Assembly (NCBI GenBank): GCA_964345695.1 | Contig: CAYFSC010000014.1 | Location: 1 to 29,852 of the forward strand | From: CAYFSC01 sp964345695 | Lineage (GTDB): Bacteria > Bacteroidota > Rhodothermia > Rhodothermales > Salinibacteraceae | Direction of reading: 5' to 3' | DNA length: 29,852 nt | Shown here: in pieces, positions 14,919-25,400 of the stretch | How the letters are laid out: each line of letters starts with the position of its first letter | Position numbering within the stretch: the first letter of the stretch is position 1 | Program-made: the position numbers and the translations under genes | The notes under the pieces: model-generated | Told to the model about the DNA's origin: nothing | Database searches by the model: none | The model's input: the letters and a program-made list of their open reading frames with translations, nothing else

Positions 14919-17060
14919 ATGCAACTAGAAGCAACTACACGAGATATCCAATTTGCCGACGACCGGTCGCTCTCGCTGGAGACCGGTCGCATCGCCAGGC
15001 AAGCCAACGGCTCGGTCGTTGTGCGGCTTGGAGACACGATGGTCCTCTCCACGGCGACCCTGAGCGATTCGGTGAAGGAAGGAAAGAACTTCTTTCCCCT
15101 GACGGTCGATTACCGCGAGAAATTTGCTGCCGGGGGGAAAGTGCCGGGCGGCTTCATCAAGCGAGAAGGACGCCCTACCGACAAAGAAACCCTGACAGCC
15201 CGTCTGATCGACCGGGCGGTGCGACCGCTGTTTCCGGACGGCTTCTACCACAGCGTCCACCTCGTCAACTTCGTGATCTCTGCCGGCACCGAGTACGATG
15301 CGGACACCATTGCCGGGGTCGGTTCTTCCGCGGCACTGATGCTGACGGGTGCGCCGTTCGCCGGTCCGATTGCCGAGGTGCGCGTCGGCCGCGTCGACGG
15401 TGAGTTCATCATCAACCCGACGATGCAACAGTCGGAGCAGAGTGACATCGACCTGATCGTCGCCGGGAAGGAAGATGCACTCGTGATGGTCGAAGGCGAA
15501 GCCGACGAGGTCAGCGAAGAAGACATGATTGATGCCCTCGACGTTGCCCATGCCTCCATCCGGAAGCTGTGCATCGGCCAGAAAGAGCTGGTTCAGGACT
15601 TCGGTGAGCCGGAGCCGTTCGAGTGGGAGCAAGACGTGGTGCCCGATGCCCTCGTTCAGCGCATGCGCGAGAAGTTCGGCCCGCGTGTTGCCCAGCACAT
15701 CCGCGGCCCGTACAGCAAGGAATCGTTCTACGCGGGCATAGACGAGATCAAGGATGAGGCGGTTGAAGACGTTCTTGGTGACGAGAAAGAGACCCCCGAA
15801 GGCTACACGGCCGGTGAGATCCGCGACGCCATCAGCAAAGTGGAGTCTGCCGAGATGCGCGAGATGATTGTGGAGGAAGGCCAGCGCCTCGACGGGCGCA
15901 ACCAGACCGATGTGCGTGACCTCTGGATGGAGGTCGGCTACTTGCCTCGTGTGCACGGATCGGCCATTTTCACCCGTGGCGAGACGCAGGTGCTCAGTTC
16001 GGTCACGCTGGGCACGTCCAAAGACGTGCAGGCCGTCGACGAGGTTTTCACCGAAGAGGACAAGTCGTTCTACCTGCACTACCGCTTTCCGCCGTTTTCG
16101 GTGGGGGAGGCCAGCTTCCTGCGCGGTCCGAAGCGCCGCGAAATCGGCCACAGCATGCTCGCTGAGCGGGCGTTGCGTCCGATGATTCCGGATCAGGACA
16201 CGTTCCCGTATACGATTCGCATCAACGCTGACGTCATGGAGTCAAACGGCTCCTCGTCGATGGCGAGCGTCTGTGCAGGATGCCTCGCTCTGATGGACGC
16301 GGGCGTTCCGGTGGAGAAGCCGGTCGCGGGCATTGCGATGGGCCTCGTGCAGGAAGACGATGAGACGCGCGTTCTGACCGACATTCTCGGCCAAGAGGAT
16401 CATCTCGGCGATATGGACTTCAAGATCGCCGGGACACGTGATGGCATCACGGCGTGTCAGATGGATATCAAGATCGCCGGATTGGGCCGCGACATCATGC
16501 TGAAGGCCCTGAACCAGGCGCGTGATGCGCGACATCACATTCTGGATGCGATGGAAACCACGCTCGGATCGCCCCGAGAAACCCTGTCGAAGTATGCACC
16601 GCGGCTGACGAAGCTCACGATCGATCCGGAGCACATCGGCGCCGTGATCGGCCCGGGCGGCAAGGTGGTCAAGAGCATTCAGAAGGAGACCAACACCGAG
16701 ATCACCATCGACGAGGAAGATGGCGTCGGGCTGGTCACGATTGCGGCGAAGAACCAGGAAGATGCCGAGGCGGCCATCGAACGCGTCAAGCAGATCGTGG
16801 CCGTGCCGGAAGAAGGCGAAGACTACGTCGGCACTGTCAAGACGATTCGCGACTTTGGTGCTTTCGTCGAGATCATGCCGGAGAAGACCGGTCTGCTCCA
16901 CGTTTCTGAGATCTCGCACGATTACGTCGAGAATGTCGAGGATTACCTCCAGGTGGGCGATAAGGTGAAGGTTCACCTGCTGGAGGTCCGCGATGACGGC
17001 AAGATGCGCCTGACGCGCAAGCCGTTTATCTCGAAGGAAAATGGCCAGGAAGACGACTAA
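14919..17060 (+). CDS. pnp: polyribonucleotide nucleotidyltransferase (PNPase)
   Basis: Phosphorolytic 3'-5' exoribonuclease of mRNA decay, usually a trimer. The 713-residue product has two RNase PH-like domains: the first with the FFPLTVDYREKFAAGG and GGFIKREGRPTDKE segments, the second with GQRLDGRNQTDVRDL and YRFPPFSVGEASFLRGPKRR. A helical linker separates them. Then come a KH domain with VIGPGGKVVKSIQKET and a C-terminal S1 domain with GTVKTIRDFGAFVEIMP and LLHVSEIS. I start at ATG 14919; the in-frame TTG at 14901 would add six residues. It follows the rpsO terminator, so it needs read-through or its own promoter, and ends with a short acidic tail. Confidence 0.97.
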   Translation: MQLEATTRDIQFADDRSLSLETGRIARQANGSVVVRLGDTMVLSTATLSDSVKEGKNFFPLTVDYREKFAAGGKVPGGFIKREGRPTDKETLTARLIDRAVRPLFPDGFYHSVHLVNFVISAGTEYDADTIAGVGSSAALMLTGAPFAGPIAEVRVGRVDGEFIINPTMQQSEQSDIDLIVAGKEDALVMVEGEADEVSEEDMIDALDVAHASIRKLCIGQKELVQDFGEPEPFEWEQDVVPDALVQRMREKFGPRVAQHIRGPYSKESFYAGIDEIKDEAVEDVLGDEKETPEGYTAGEIRDAISKVESAEMREMIVEEGQRLDGRNQTDVRDLWMEVGYLPRVHGSAIFTRGETQVLSSVTLGTSKDVQAVDEVFTEEDKSFYLHYRFPPFSVGEASFLRGPKRREIGHSMLAERALRPMIPDQDTFPYTIRINADVMESNGSSSMASVCAGCLALMDAGVPVEKPVAGIAMGLVQEDDETRVLTDILGQEDHLGDMDFKIAGTRDGITACQMDIKIAGLGRDIMLKALNQARDARHHILDAMETTLGSPRETLSKYAPRLTKLTIDPEHIGAVIGPGGKVVKSIQKETNTEITIDEEDGVGLVTIAAKNQEDAEAAIERVKQIVAVPEEGEDYVGTVKTIRDFGAFVEIMPEKTGLLHVSEISHDYVENVEDYLQVGDKVKVHLLEVRDDGKMRLTRKPFISKENGQEDD

Positions 17061-17110
17061 TCGTTGCTGTCCGGCATCCCAGTCGGATGCACAGTCAACG
17101 GCTGTACCCG

Positions 17111-17141
17111 AAGGCGGGGGTCCAACAAGACCCTCGCCTTT
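17111..17141 (+). terminator. terminator-like hairpin after pnp
   Basis: AAGGCGGGGGTC (17111-17122) pairs with GACCCTCGCCTT (17129-17140) over 12 base pairs, one of them G-T, around a CAACAA loop. Only three T residues follow, so it may terminate weakly or mainly protect the 3' end of the pnp transcript. Confidence 0.6.
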
Positions 17142-17275
17142 GGCGTATCGTGACGTGACAGGTGGTGCTCCTTCACAGGTTGCTTCTTGGGTGCCTCTTA
17201 CCCGGGTCGCTGACGTGGTGAATCCGACGATATCGATTTATAGCGCCGAAATCTCGTACTGAGGTTACAGCCTCC

Positions 17276-18100
17276 ATGTACCGTGTCGAACTCCAGCAGT
17301 TTGAAGGTCCGATGGACCTGCTGCTGTTCTTTATCAAGCGCGATGAGGTTGACGTCTACGACATCCCCGTTGCGCAAATTGCCGACGAGTACCTTGCCTA
17401 CGTCCGCCTGCTGGAAGAAATCGATCTCGACGGGGTCGGCGATTTTATCTACATGGCCGCCATTCTCATCCATCTGAAGGCTCAGATGCTGCTGCCCTCG
17501 GAGGACGATGACGGCGACGGAGAAGCCGTTGATCCGCGTCGGGAACTCGTTGAGCGGCTGTTGGAGTACGTTCGGTTCAAGGAGGCTGCCGATCAGCTCT
17601 CGGCACGGCGCGAACGTCGGAAAGATCACTTTACGCGCGGGGATGCCGGAGCCGAGAAGCAAGCTGTTCAGCAGGCGCACGAGGCCGACGTGGAGGAGTC
17701 GGTGATCGACCTGGTCACGGTTCTCGGTGATCTGCTGGAGGCCAGTGAGGCCGAGGAGGACGATGCGGTCCACCAGGTCGAGCCCATCAAGCACACCGTG
17801 GAGGAGCAGCAGGCGTACGTTCTGCAGCAACTGGGAAGCGCGTCGAGACTATCGTTCAGGGGGCTCGTACAGAACCGCTCGAAGGGGTTCATCATCGCAA
17901 CCTTTCTCGCTGTGCTTGAGATGACCCGCCAGCACCGTCTGCGCATTGAGCTGCAGGAGGACGTCACCGACTTCCTAATTACGGCACGCCACGACGACGT
18001 CGATCCGTCCGAACTGGGATTTGGCGAGCTGGGACCTGTTTCGGGCGACGGTGTTACGGATCCGGGACCGCGCCCGCCAGAAGGATCTCCGACGTCTTAG
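17276..18100 (+). CDS. scpA: segregation and condensation protein A
   Basis: Kleisin subunit that bridges the SMC dimer in bacterial condensin. The 274-residue product starts with the family signature FEGPMDLLLFFIKRDEVDVYDIP (overall positions 9-31) and continues with the N-terminal helical domain ending in MAAILIHLKAQMLLPSE. A variable acidic/helical linker follows, and then a C-terminal winged-helix region (FIIATFLAVLEMTRQHRLRI) that would contact the SMC head. The ATG at 17276 is the only start consistent with the family N-terminus. It is 31 bases upstream of scpB, its functional partner, and lies 215 bases after pnp; that gap carries the pnp hairpin but no other gene. Confidence 0.94.
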   Translation: MYRVELQQFEGPMDLLLFFIKRDEVDVYDIPVAQIADEYLAYVRLLEEIDLDGVGDFIYMAAILIHLKAQMLLPSEDDDGDGEAVDPRRELVERLLEYVRFKEAADQLSARRERRKDHFTRGDAGAEKQAVQQAHEADVEESVIDLVTVLGDLLEASEAEEDDAVHQVEPIKHTVEEQQAYVLQQLGSASRLSFRGLVQNRSKGFIIATFLAVLEMTRQHRLRIELQEDVTDFLITARHDDVDPSELGFGELGPVSGDGVTDPGPRPPEGSPTS

Positions 18101-18102
18101 TT

Positions 18103-18113
18103 CTGTTATTGCA
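18103..18113 (+). repeat. intergenic motif CTGTTATTGCA, copy 1
   Basis: Three identical 11-base copies are seen in this window, all on the plus strand. This one begins 2 bases after the scpA stop and lies 18 bases before the scpB GTG. Confidence 0.6.
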
Positions 18114-18131
18114 AATAAAGATTCTCGCAAC

Positions 18132-18866
18132 GTGACGGACCCAACAGGATCGCAAGGCCCCGCTTCCGAAAATGGGACCCAAAGCGGTTCCTCGAGCGAT
18201 CACGATTTGGAGGAGGCTGCAGAGGCAATGATCTTTGCGGCCGACGATCCTGTCTCGGCTGAGAAAATTGCGGAGGTGTTCACGGAAGTGACCGGTCGCC
18301 CGAAGCCGTCCGCTGACGAGGTGCGAAACGCTCTCCGCCGCTTGAATGACGAATATACCGAGACGGGGCGAGCACTGGAAATCCGCGAATGGGGCGGTGG
18401 CTTTCGTCTGGTGACGCGCCAGCCTCTTTCACCATTTGTGCAGGCCCTGCATGTCGGCGAGCAGGAGGTTAGCCTGTCGCGCTCGCTCATGGAGACCCTG
18501 GCCGTCATCGCCTACAAACAGCCCGTCACGCGCCCTGAAGTCGACTTTGTGCGGGGCGTGAACTCTGACTATGCCATCCGGAAGCTCATGGAAATGAATC
18601 TCGCGGACGTCCGTGGCCGTGCCGACTCGCTGGGCCGTCCGCTCCTATACGGGACCACGGATCGCTTTCTGGAACAGTTCGGCCTCATCGATCTGGACGA
18701 CCTGCCCACGCTCCGCGAGGTGGAAGAACTGCTGGACGATCCGTCCTTCGACGAGGAGCGGGCCAAGCTTCTGAAGCTGGACGTCGAGGAAGCCACCGAC
18801 GCGCTCTCGGGCTCCGATGATGGGTCTGATAATTCATCGGCTTCTGATGCGTCATCCGGCACCTGA
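18132..18866 (+). CDS. scpB: segregation and condensation protein B
   Basis: Dimeric winged-helix protein that binds ScpA and regulates the SMC condensin. The conserved core runs from LEEAAEAMIFAADDPVSAEK to DDLPTLREVEELL and includes LSRSLMETLAVIAYKQPVTR and the GRPLLYGTTDRFLEQFGL segment typical of ScpB. I choose the GTG at 18132, giving 244 residues; it starts about 26 residues before the core. An in-frame ATG at 18021 exists but would overlap the 3' end of scpA by 80 bases and add Arg-rich residues unlike the family. The N- and C-terminal tails are Ser/Asp-rich and low-complexity. The start is less certain than the identity. Confidence 0.88.
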   Translation: MTDPTGSQGPASENGTQSGSSSDHDLEEAAEAMIFAADDPVSAEKIAEVFTEVTGRPKPSADEVRNALRRLNDEYTETGRALEIREWGGGFRLVTRQPLSPFVQALHVGEQEVSLSRSLMETLAVIAYKQPVTRPEVDFVRGVNSDYAIRKLMEMNLADVRGRADSLGRPLLYGTTDRFLEQFGLIDLDDLPTLREVEELLDDPSFDEERAKLLKLDVEEATDALSGSDDGSDNSSASDASSGT

Positions 18867-18994
18867 TCGCGCGCTCGGGTTCAACCTATAATCCCTGTTT
18901 CACAACGCAGGCCGCCTTCTATCGTTGGGAAAAAGACCAGCGTTCCCGAACGGGAGGTCCAGGCAGCCTGTCGCTGCTAACTTCAAGTTCGACC

Positions 18995-19753
18995 ATGGGA
19001 AATCCGCACTCAAGTCGTGACCGCGACGGCATGCGCGTCAACAAATACATTGCCCATGCCGGCGTGTGCTCGCGTCGCGACGCCGATGATCTGGTGGAGC
19101 AGGGACGCGTAAAGATCGACGGCGAGACGGTTACCGAACACGGGACGCGAGTGTACGAGGGCCAGGTGGTGGAGGTGGACGACGAGCCGATTCAGCTGGC
19201 ACCGTTCGACTATCTCCTGCTTCACAAGCCCAAGGACACCATCAGCACGACCGATGATCCCAAAGGGCGGCGCACGGTTATGGATGTCATCGGCATTCCC
19301 GAAGCCAACCCGGACGGCCTCTTCCCGGTGGGTCGGCTGGACCGCAATACGACCGGGGTGCTGCTGCTCACCAACGACGGTGACCTCGCTCATCGCCTCA
19401 TGCACCCGCGGTACGAGGTCTCGAAGATCTATCAGGTGCGGACGAAGAAACCGGTGAAACCGCATGAGATCGATGAACTTCGCCGGGGCATCGATCTCGA
19501 CGACGGCCCTGCGGCGGCCGATCAAGTCGCGTACATCAATCCCAATGTGCCGACGGACATCGCCGTCGAACTGCACGAAGGTCGCAACCGCCAAATCCGC
19601 CGCATGATGGAGGCCTTCGGGCACGACATCGTGCATCTGGAGCGCGTTTATTACGCTGGCCTCACCACCGAAACACTGGAACGCGGCGACTGGCGCCGTC
19701 TGAGTTCGCACGAAGCCCAATCGCTCCGCAATCGCGTCAATCTTAACGATTAG
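18995..19753 (+). CDS. 23S rRNA pseudouridine synthase, RluB/RsuA family
   Basis: Makes pseudouridine in rRNA. The 252-residue product has an N-terminal S4 RNA-binding domain (about 13-60, RVNKYIAHAGVCSRRDADDL) and a catalytic domain with the Asp116 in GRLDRNTTGVLLLTNDG. The motifs LAHRLMHPRYEVSKIYQV and EGRNRQIRRMMEAFG complete the family pattern. RluB (23S position 2605), RluE/RluF and RsuA are close relatives; the general length and motif wording favour RluB, but I do not assign a symbol with certainty. The gene ends 5 bases before guaB, so the two are probably on one transcript. Confidence 0.92.
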   Translation: MGNPHSSRDRDGMRVNKYIAHAGVCSRRDADDLVEQGRVKIDGETVTEHGTRVYEGQVVEVDDEPIQLAPFDYLLLHKPKDTISTTDDPKGRRTVMDVIGIPEANPDGLFPVGRLDRNTTGVLLLTNDGDLAHRLMHPRYEVSKIYQVRTKKPVKPHEIDELRRGIDLDDGPAAADQVAYINPNVPTDIAVELHEGRNRQIRRMMEAFGHDIVHLERVYYAGLTTETLERGDWRRLSSHEAQSLRNRVNLND

Positions 19754-19758
19754 AACCT

Positions 19759-21291
19759 ATGGAGATTAACACGGCGCACACCGATGGCTCGAAGGAATCT
19801 GCCCAAGCCGACAAGATCAAGACGGAAGGCCTAACCTACGACGACGTGTTGCTCGTCCCGGCCCGGTCATCCGTCATGCCGCGCCAGGTATCGACGGCGT
19901 CGCAGCTTACCTCCAACATCGAACTGAACGTCCCCATCCTTTCGGCGGCGATGGACACCGTCACCGAAGCGGACTTGGCCATCGCACTGGCTCGAGAGGG
20001 CGGAGCGGGGGTCCTCCACAAAAACATGCCGGTCGAGAAGCAGGCGGCCGAAGTTCGACGCGTAAAGCGCTCGGAGAGCGGCATGATCCTCGATCCGATC
20101 ACGATTTCCCCGCACGACACGGTGTCCGATGCGCGATCCATGATGGCGCGCTTTTCGATTGGCGGAATTCCGGTCGTAAACGAGAGCGACAAGCTGGTCG
20201 GCATCGTCACCAACCGGGACGTTCGCTTCGAATTGGGAGGCGACACCCCGATCCGTGAGATGATGACTTCTGATGATCTCGTTACCGTGCCGGTGGGCAC
20301 GACCATCGACGAGGCCGTCAAGATCCTGCAGCGTCACAAGATTGAGAAGCTGCCGGTCGTCGACGACGAGGGTTATTTGCAGGGACTCATTACGTTCAAG
20401 GACATCCGCAAGCGTCGGAAGCACCCCAATGCGTCGAAAGACGAGCACGGCCGCTTGCGTGTCGGGGCGGCAGTGGGGGTCACTCCACAGGTGCTTGACC
20501 GCGTGGCTGCGCTGGTTGAGGTCGGCGTCGACTTTGTGGTCGTGGACACGGCACACGGCCATTCCGATGGCGTGTTGGAAACAGTGCGCAAGGTGGCCGA
20601 TCGCTTCGATGACGAAGTGGACATCGTGGCTGGAAATGTGGGGACCGCGCAGGGCACCATCGATCTCATCGAGGCCGGGGCCGACTGCGTCAAGGTCGGA
20701 ATCGGGCCGGGTTCCATTTGCACAACGCGGGTGGTGGCTGGCGTCGGTGTACCGCAGCTTACCGCGATTTTAGAGTGTGCGGCTGCGGCCCGCGAGCGGG
20801 GCATCCCCGTGATTGCCGATGGCGGCATTAAGCAAACCGGCGACATCCCGAAAGCGCTCGCCGCCGGCGCGAGCACCGTTATGATTGGGAGCTTGTTTGC
20901 CAGCGTGGAGGAGAGCCCGGGGGAGACCATCATCTACGAGGGCCGCAAGTACAAGAGCTATCGGGGCATGGGGTCAGTGGACGCAATGGACTCCGGCAGC
21001 AAAGATCGGTACTTTCAGGACGCCGAAGACGATCTGAAGAAGCTTGTGCCGGAGGGAATCGAAGGACGTGTGCCGTACAGCGGAACGCTGAGCGAGGTGA
21101 TCCACCAGATGGTCGGCGGACTGCGGGCGGCCATGGGATACACCGGCTCCGAGACGGTTCAGGCGCTGCAAGAGGAGAGCCAGTTCGTCCGGACCACCGC
21201 GGCGGGCATTCGGGAGAGTCATCCGCACGACGTCGAGATCACGAAAGAATCGCCGAACTACTACAGCGGCCGCTCGAAGTCGAACGCCTAA
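19759..21291 (+). CDS. guaB: inosine-5'-monophosphate dehydrogenase
   Basis: Oxidises IMP to XMP with NAD+, the committed step of GMP synthesis. The 510-residue protein has the TIM barrel interrupted by a pair of CBS domains (about 111-220, GGIPVVNESDKLVGIVTNRD and KLPVVDDEGYLQGLITFKD). The catalytic Cys321 lies in GPGSICTTRVVAG. The DGGIKQTGDIPKALAAGA phosphate-binding segment and the mobile flap near YKSYRGMGS are present. An N-terminal extension of about 20 polar residues precedes the barrel. The ATG at 19759 is 5 bases after the upstream pseudouridine synthase gene, with no Shine-Dalgarno sequence. NAD from NadB-dependent synthesis is a cofactor here. Confidence 0.97.
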   Translation: MEINTAHTDGSKESAQADKIKTEGLTYDDVLLVPARSSVMPRQVSTASQLTSNIELNVPILSAAMDTVTEADLAIALAREGGAGVLHKNMPVEKQAAEVRRVKRSESGMILDPITISPHDTVSDARSMMARFSIGGIPVVNESDKLVGIVTNRDVRFELGGDTPIREMMTSDDLVTVPVGTTIDEAVKILQRHKIEKLPVVDDEGYLQGLITFKDIRKRRKHPNASKDEHGRLRVGAAVGVTPQVLDRVAALVEVGVDFVVVDTAHGHSDGVLETVRKVADRFDDEVDIVAGNVGTAQGTIDLIEAGADCVKVGIGPGSICTTRVVAGVGVPQLTAILECAAAARERGIPVIADGGIKQTGDIPKALAAGASTVMIGSLFASVEESPGETIIYEGRKYKSYRGMGSVDAMDSGSKDRYFQDAEDDLKKLVPEGIEGRVPYSGTLSEVIHQMVGGLRAAMGYTGSETVQALQEESQFVRTTAAGIRESHPHDVEITKESPNYYSGRSKSNA

Positions 21292-21335
21292 CCGGGCGGA
21301 TCAGCCGTCGACGATGCCCTTGAACCCAACGCAGC

Positions 21336-22406
21336 ATGTCACACCGTATCGATCAGGTTCGCGAGGCGTTGCAGACGCATGATGCTGATGCCGTGCTGCT
21401 TTCGTCGTTGTCCAATATCCGGTGGGCATGCGGCTTTACGGGGTCGAACGCCCGGCTTATCGTCCACCCTCACGCAGCGCACTTCCTGACGGACGGACGC
21501 TACGACACGCAGGCTCATCGGGAAGTCTCTGGGGCCGAGATCCACGTCGTGCGTGGAAATCTCATCGAGCACGCAGCGGCATCCGCTCTACTTGCCGATG
21601 CCGAGCGTGTCGCATTCCAGTCCGACCACACCACGGTTCAACAGCGGGAGAAGCTTGGGGCGTGCTTTGACGCGGTCGAGTGGACTCCCGTGGCGCAGTT
21701 GTTGGACCGTCCGGTCGCCGCGAAGGATGACGCAGAGGTCGAGCACATATGCGAGGCGCAGGCAATCACCGAGGCCGTGTTCGAGCACGTTCTGGAACAA
21801 ATTGCCCCGGGAGTGACCGAGCGGGAGTTGGCTGCCGAAATCGTCTACCAACACCTGCGTCGTGGGGCCGATGATGTCGCCTTCGATCCTATCGTCGCTT
21901 CAGGTCCCAATGCGGCGTTGCCGCACGCGCGTCCCACCGACCGCGAACTGCGGGATGGGGAACTCATCGTGATCGACATGGGCGCGGTTGCCGACGGGTA
22001 TGCATCCGACATGACTCGGACCGTGGCCCTCGGCGACCCGGGCCCGGAGGCCCGACGTGGGTACGAGGCGGTCCACGAAGCCCAACACGCTGCGATTGAG
22101 GCCGCCCGTGCAACGATGCAGACCGATGCTCTCGATGCCGTCGCCCGGGATGTTATTGAGGCCCACGGATTGGGGGATGCGTTCTCGCACAGTCTGGGGC
22201 ACGGACTGGGTTTGGACGTGCACGAGTGGCCGCGCGTGTCGTACGCGACGGAAGACCTGCTCCCCGAGGGAGCCTGCGTGACCATCGAACCTGGCGTGTA
22301 CGTTCCATCGGACGGATACGGAGTCCGCATCGAAGACATCGTGCAATTGCATCAAGAGGGCTGTGAGAATCTCACGCAGGTTACGACGGAGCTTCTCGTG
22401 CTATGA
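21336..22406 (+). CDS. Xaa-Pro aminopeptidase / M24 metallopeptidase
   Basis: Removes N-terminal residues next to proline, or Xaa-Pro dipeptides, in the cytoplasm. The 356-residue product has an N-terminal creatinase-like domain (SLSNIRWACGFTGSNARLIV near 24-43) and a pita-bread catalytic domain with the five metal ligands of the family: Asp214 (VIDMG), Asp225 (ASDMTRT), His289 (SLGHGLGLDVHE), Glu318 (VTIEPGVY) and Glu333 (VRIEDIV). His197 in LPHARP is also conserved. The length suits the short PepQ/YqhT-type Xaa-Pro peptidases better than the longer PepP. No signal peptide is visible. It precedes the secreted protease by 75 bases with its own intergenic motif, so co-transcription is possible but not assured. 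Confidence 0.92.
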   Translation: MSHRIDQVREALQTHDADAVLLSSLSNIRWACGFTGSNARLIVHPHAAHFLTDGRYDTQAHREVSGAEIHVVRGNLIEHAAASALLADAERVAFQSDHTTVQQREKLGACFDAVEWTPVAQLLDRPVAAKDDAEVEHICEAQAITEAVFEHVLEQIAPGVTERELAAEIVYQHLRRGADDVAFDPIVASGPNAALPHARPTDRELRDGELIVIDMGAVADGYASDMTRTVALGDPGPEARRGYEAVHEAQHAAIEAARATMQTDALDAVARDVIEAHGLGDAFSHSLGHGLGLDVHEWPRVSYATEDLLPEGACVTIEPGVYVPSDGYGVRIEDIVQLHQEGCENLTQVTTELLVL

Positions 22407-22470
22407 ATGCGAGTCTACCTGAGACCGGCAACAAATGGACCATCATCTAGGACGGGCCCACCGCAAATTG

Positions 22471-22481
22471 CTGTTATTGCA
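22471..22481 (+). repeat. intergenic motif CTGTTATTGCA, copy 2
   Basis: The copy abuts the ATG of the secreted protease gene directly. Flanking ATTGC (22467-22471) and GCAAT (22479-22483) could also form a small stem over the start codon. Confidence 0.6.
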
Positions 22482-25400
22482 ATGAAACTTTTCTTTTTAG
22501 CGCGTCGAGGGCTCCCGGCCTGTCTGGTCCTTCTTTTTCTGGTGCCCTCGGCCTTCGCTCAAAACGCCACAAATCTGCCGCGCGTTGAGCTCATCGTACG
22601 ACCCCAAGACGGTGCGGTCAACCTGAAGCGTGCCCTGGCTTCCCCACAAGCGAAGCAATCTGGCGACCCTCTGTTTGAAGGTGTCCAATCGGTCCAACCG
22701 GTGTTCCAGACCTCTACAGCCAAGTCGGGCGGGGACGCCATTCCCGCGTACACCATTTCGGTGTCGGACTCCACGACTCTCGCTACCCTTCTGCGCCGCT
22801 GGCGGTCGCGTGAGGACGTCCAGTACGTGCAGAAAAATGACACGTTTTCATTGGATCGCTCTGCCGAAGGTGCAGGAAACCGTCGACCGACGGCTGTCCA
22901 TGAGTCACTTGCACCCGCCAATGTGTTTGCCGACAGCCTGGACCATCTTGAGGTGATTCGGGCTCGGGAGGCACAGGACGCGGTGGGGGAGAGAGAGCCG
23001 GTTCGCATCGGCATTCTTGACACCGGTATTTTCCTGGAGCATCCCGACCTTGCCGATCAGTTCTGGATCAATCCGGCCGAGGATGTGAACAACAACGGCC
23101 GCTTCGACGCTGCGGACCTGGACTCGACCGACGCTGACGGCAACGGTCTAATCGATGACGTCATCGGCTACGACTTCGTCGACCGCCCTGGATTCTTTCT
23201 CTCGGGCGAATTCGAGAATCGGGACCCCGACCCGTCGCCTGACCTGCAGAATGGATTCAGCGGGCACGGCACCTTGGTTGCAGGCATCGCCGCGGCATCG
23301 CCCGGAGACCCCGATGCAGGCATCATCGGCGTCGACCCCCGGGCTGAAATCGTCCCGTTGCGCGCCTTTGGCGGAGACGGACGCGGTCAGACCGACGACA
23401 TTGCGGCGGCTATTGTGTATGCGGCTAATCAGGGCGTCGATGTGGTGAACATGTCTTTCGGACGCTCCCGACCGGCACCGCTTCTTCGAGAAGCCATTCA
23501 GTACGCGTTCGACCAGGGGACGGTACTTGTTGCCTCCGCGGGAAACGATGGGGTGGACGACCCGCACTATCCATCGGACTATCCGGAGGTTCTCTCGGTC
23601 GTGTGGCTGGCCGAGGACGGCAACGACATCCCCCAGGTCAGCCGCAGCCAGTTCGGGATCGGTGTGGACGTGGGGGCGCCCGGCACCAATGTGTTCACGT
23701 CCCAGCTTCCTCGCTCTCCGCTGCTGGAAGGCACGCCGCTCTCCGACGTGGCCCGCGAGGACCTGTACGCCAATGCGAGCGGATCGTCCTTTTCGGCCCC
23801 GCAGGTGGCAGGAGCGGCAGCACTCATCCGGTCGGTGCGCCCCGATCTTCGCCCGGCTGGTGTGCGGGAACTCTTGCTCGACACCGCGGCCGATATCAAC
23901 GCGCCCGGCTGGGATCACCGGACCGGCGCCGGTCGTCTCGACGTGCTGGCGGCCGTTACCAACGGCGTAGCGGCGCGGACGGAGATCACCGCGCCTGCAC
24001 ACAATGCGGGATCCCCGGACGACGCCCCTGTCCCGGTCGTCGGAACGTCCCTTCATCCCCGTCACGCGTCGTACCGGCTGTACGTGGCGCGCGGAACCCG
24101 CGCGTTCGACGAGCGCCCCGACCCATGGACGCCCATCATCGAGCCCGTCTCGCGCCGGGCGCTCAACGACACGCTGGCGCAATGGGACGTCTCCGCCCTC
24201 GAAGATGGCGAATACACTCTGCGCCTCGTGACGACGCTCCTGGATGGCACCACGATAGAGGATCGGCGTCGCCTCATCGTGGATCGCACCGCACCCGACC
24301 TCCAGATTCGCTTTCTGGGAGCCGGCCTCGTCGGGGGCCGCTGGGCAGTGGTGAGCGACCTCGCCACGGATGACGACACCCGCGTTCGCATGACGGTACG
24401 CCGAGGGGGGCAGGCCCAGACGATCTCAAGCGAGTTCCGCGGCCAACGCCACGGGCTCAATTGGGTCGATGATCGAGGAACGGGCGGACCGATCTCTGTA
24501 TCCATTCGGGCCGTGAACTCAAGCGGTCTCGCGTCCCGAGTCGACACGTCGATTGCCCTCCCATCTCGTCGCCTGAATACGGCGTATCTGCGACGAACGC
24601 AGACGACCGTTCCGCGAGGACAGCTGCTTCCGCAGGCGCCAGACTTTGATAACGACGGTCTGCGAGAGCTCATTCTGAACCAAACGGAAGGCGGCGGAAT
24701 CACCGACACCCTCCGCAGCTTCGAGTGGGGACCGTCCGGGTTTCTTCCGACCGATACTCTTCTCGCGAATGTGATCCCGCGCGATACGGGCGATACGGAT
24801 GGCGACGGGCTCGGGGAGCTCCTGACCCAGATCGCATTCAACACGCTTCTCTTGGAGCAGGACTCCGCCCGGTCTCCCCTGCCCACGGTTCAGGCTTTTA
24901 TTGACTCGACCGGACAGGGCGGAACGGCCGACGACCCGGCCCTGATTGGAACCTTGCTGAGCGATCTGGACGGCGACGGCAACGGCGAGATTGTCGGCAA
25001 CGACCAGACCCACTGGCGGGTGCTGGAGTGGACGGAATCAGGCTACGAAAACGTCGCGCGCTTGCCCAACCCGACCTCTCCGGAAACCATCGACACGCTG
25101 CAGAACGGCAACACCTTCGGCACCGCGGCTGCACTCGACGGAGACTTTGACGATGACGGTCGTGGCGATCTGTTGGTGGGAGATCGGGACGGCGACTGGA
25201 TCGTGTACGAAGCCACGGATGAGGGGGGAGAGGGCACCTCGGGTCGCTTCATGGCCCGTACCGCCTGGACGTTTGCCACCGATCGGGTCGACGCGGGCGA
25301 CCGGTTTGCGGGAGGCGACTGGGACGGAGACGGCATCACCGAATTCATCACCTACAGCACCTACTTCCGATTGCCGCTCTCTGATGGCGACTTTGAACCG

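Noticed and set aside
18021..18131. Longer scpB start overlapping scpA
   Set aside because: The additional residues are Arg-rich and read from scpA codons; the GTG at 18132 gives a normal ScpB N-terminus.
18887..18892. TATAAT as a promoter -10 before the RluB-like gene
   Set aside because: No acceptable -35 lies 16-18 bases upstream and a single hexamer is weak evidence.
18867..18994. Possible tRNA gene suggested by GGGTTCAACC near 18878
   Set aside because: No acceptor stem, anticodon arm or CCA-compatible folding can be drawn around it. No other tRNA-like segment was seen in the window.
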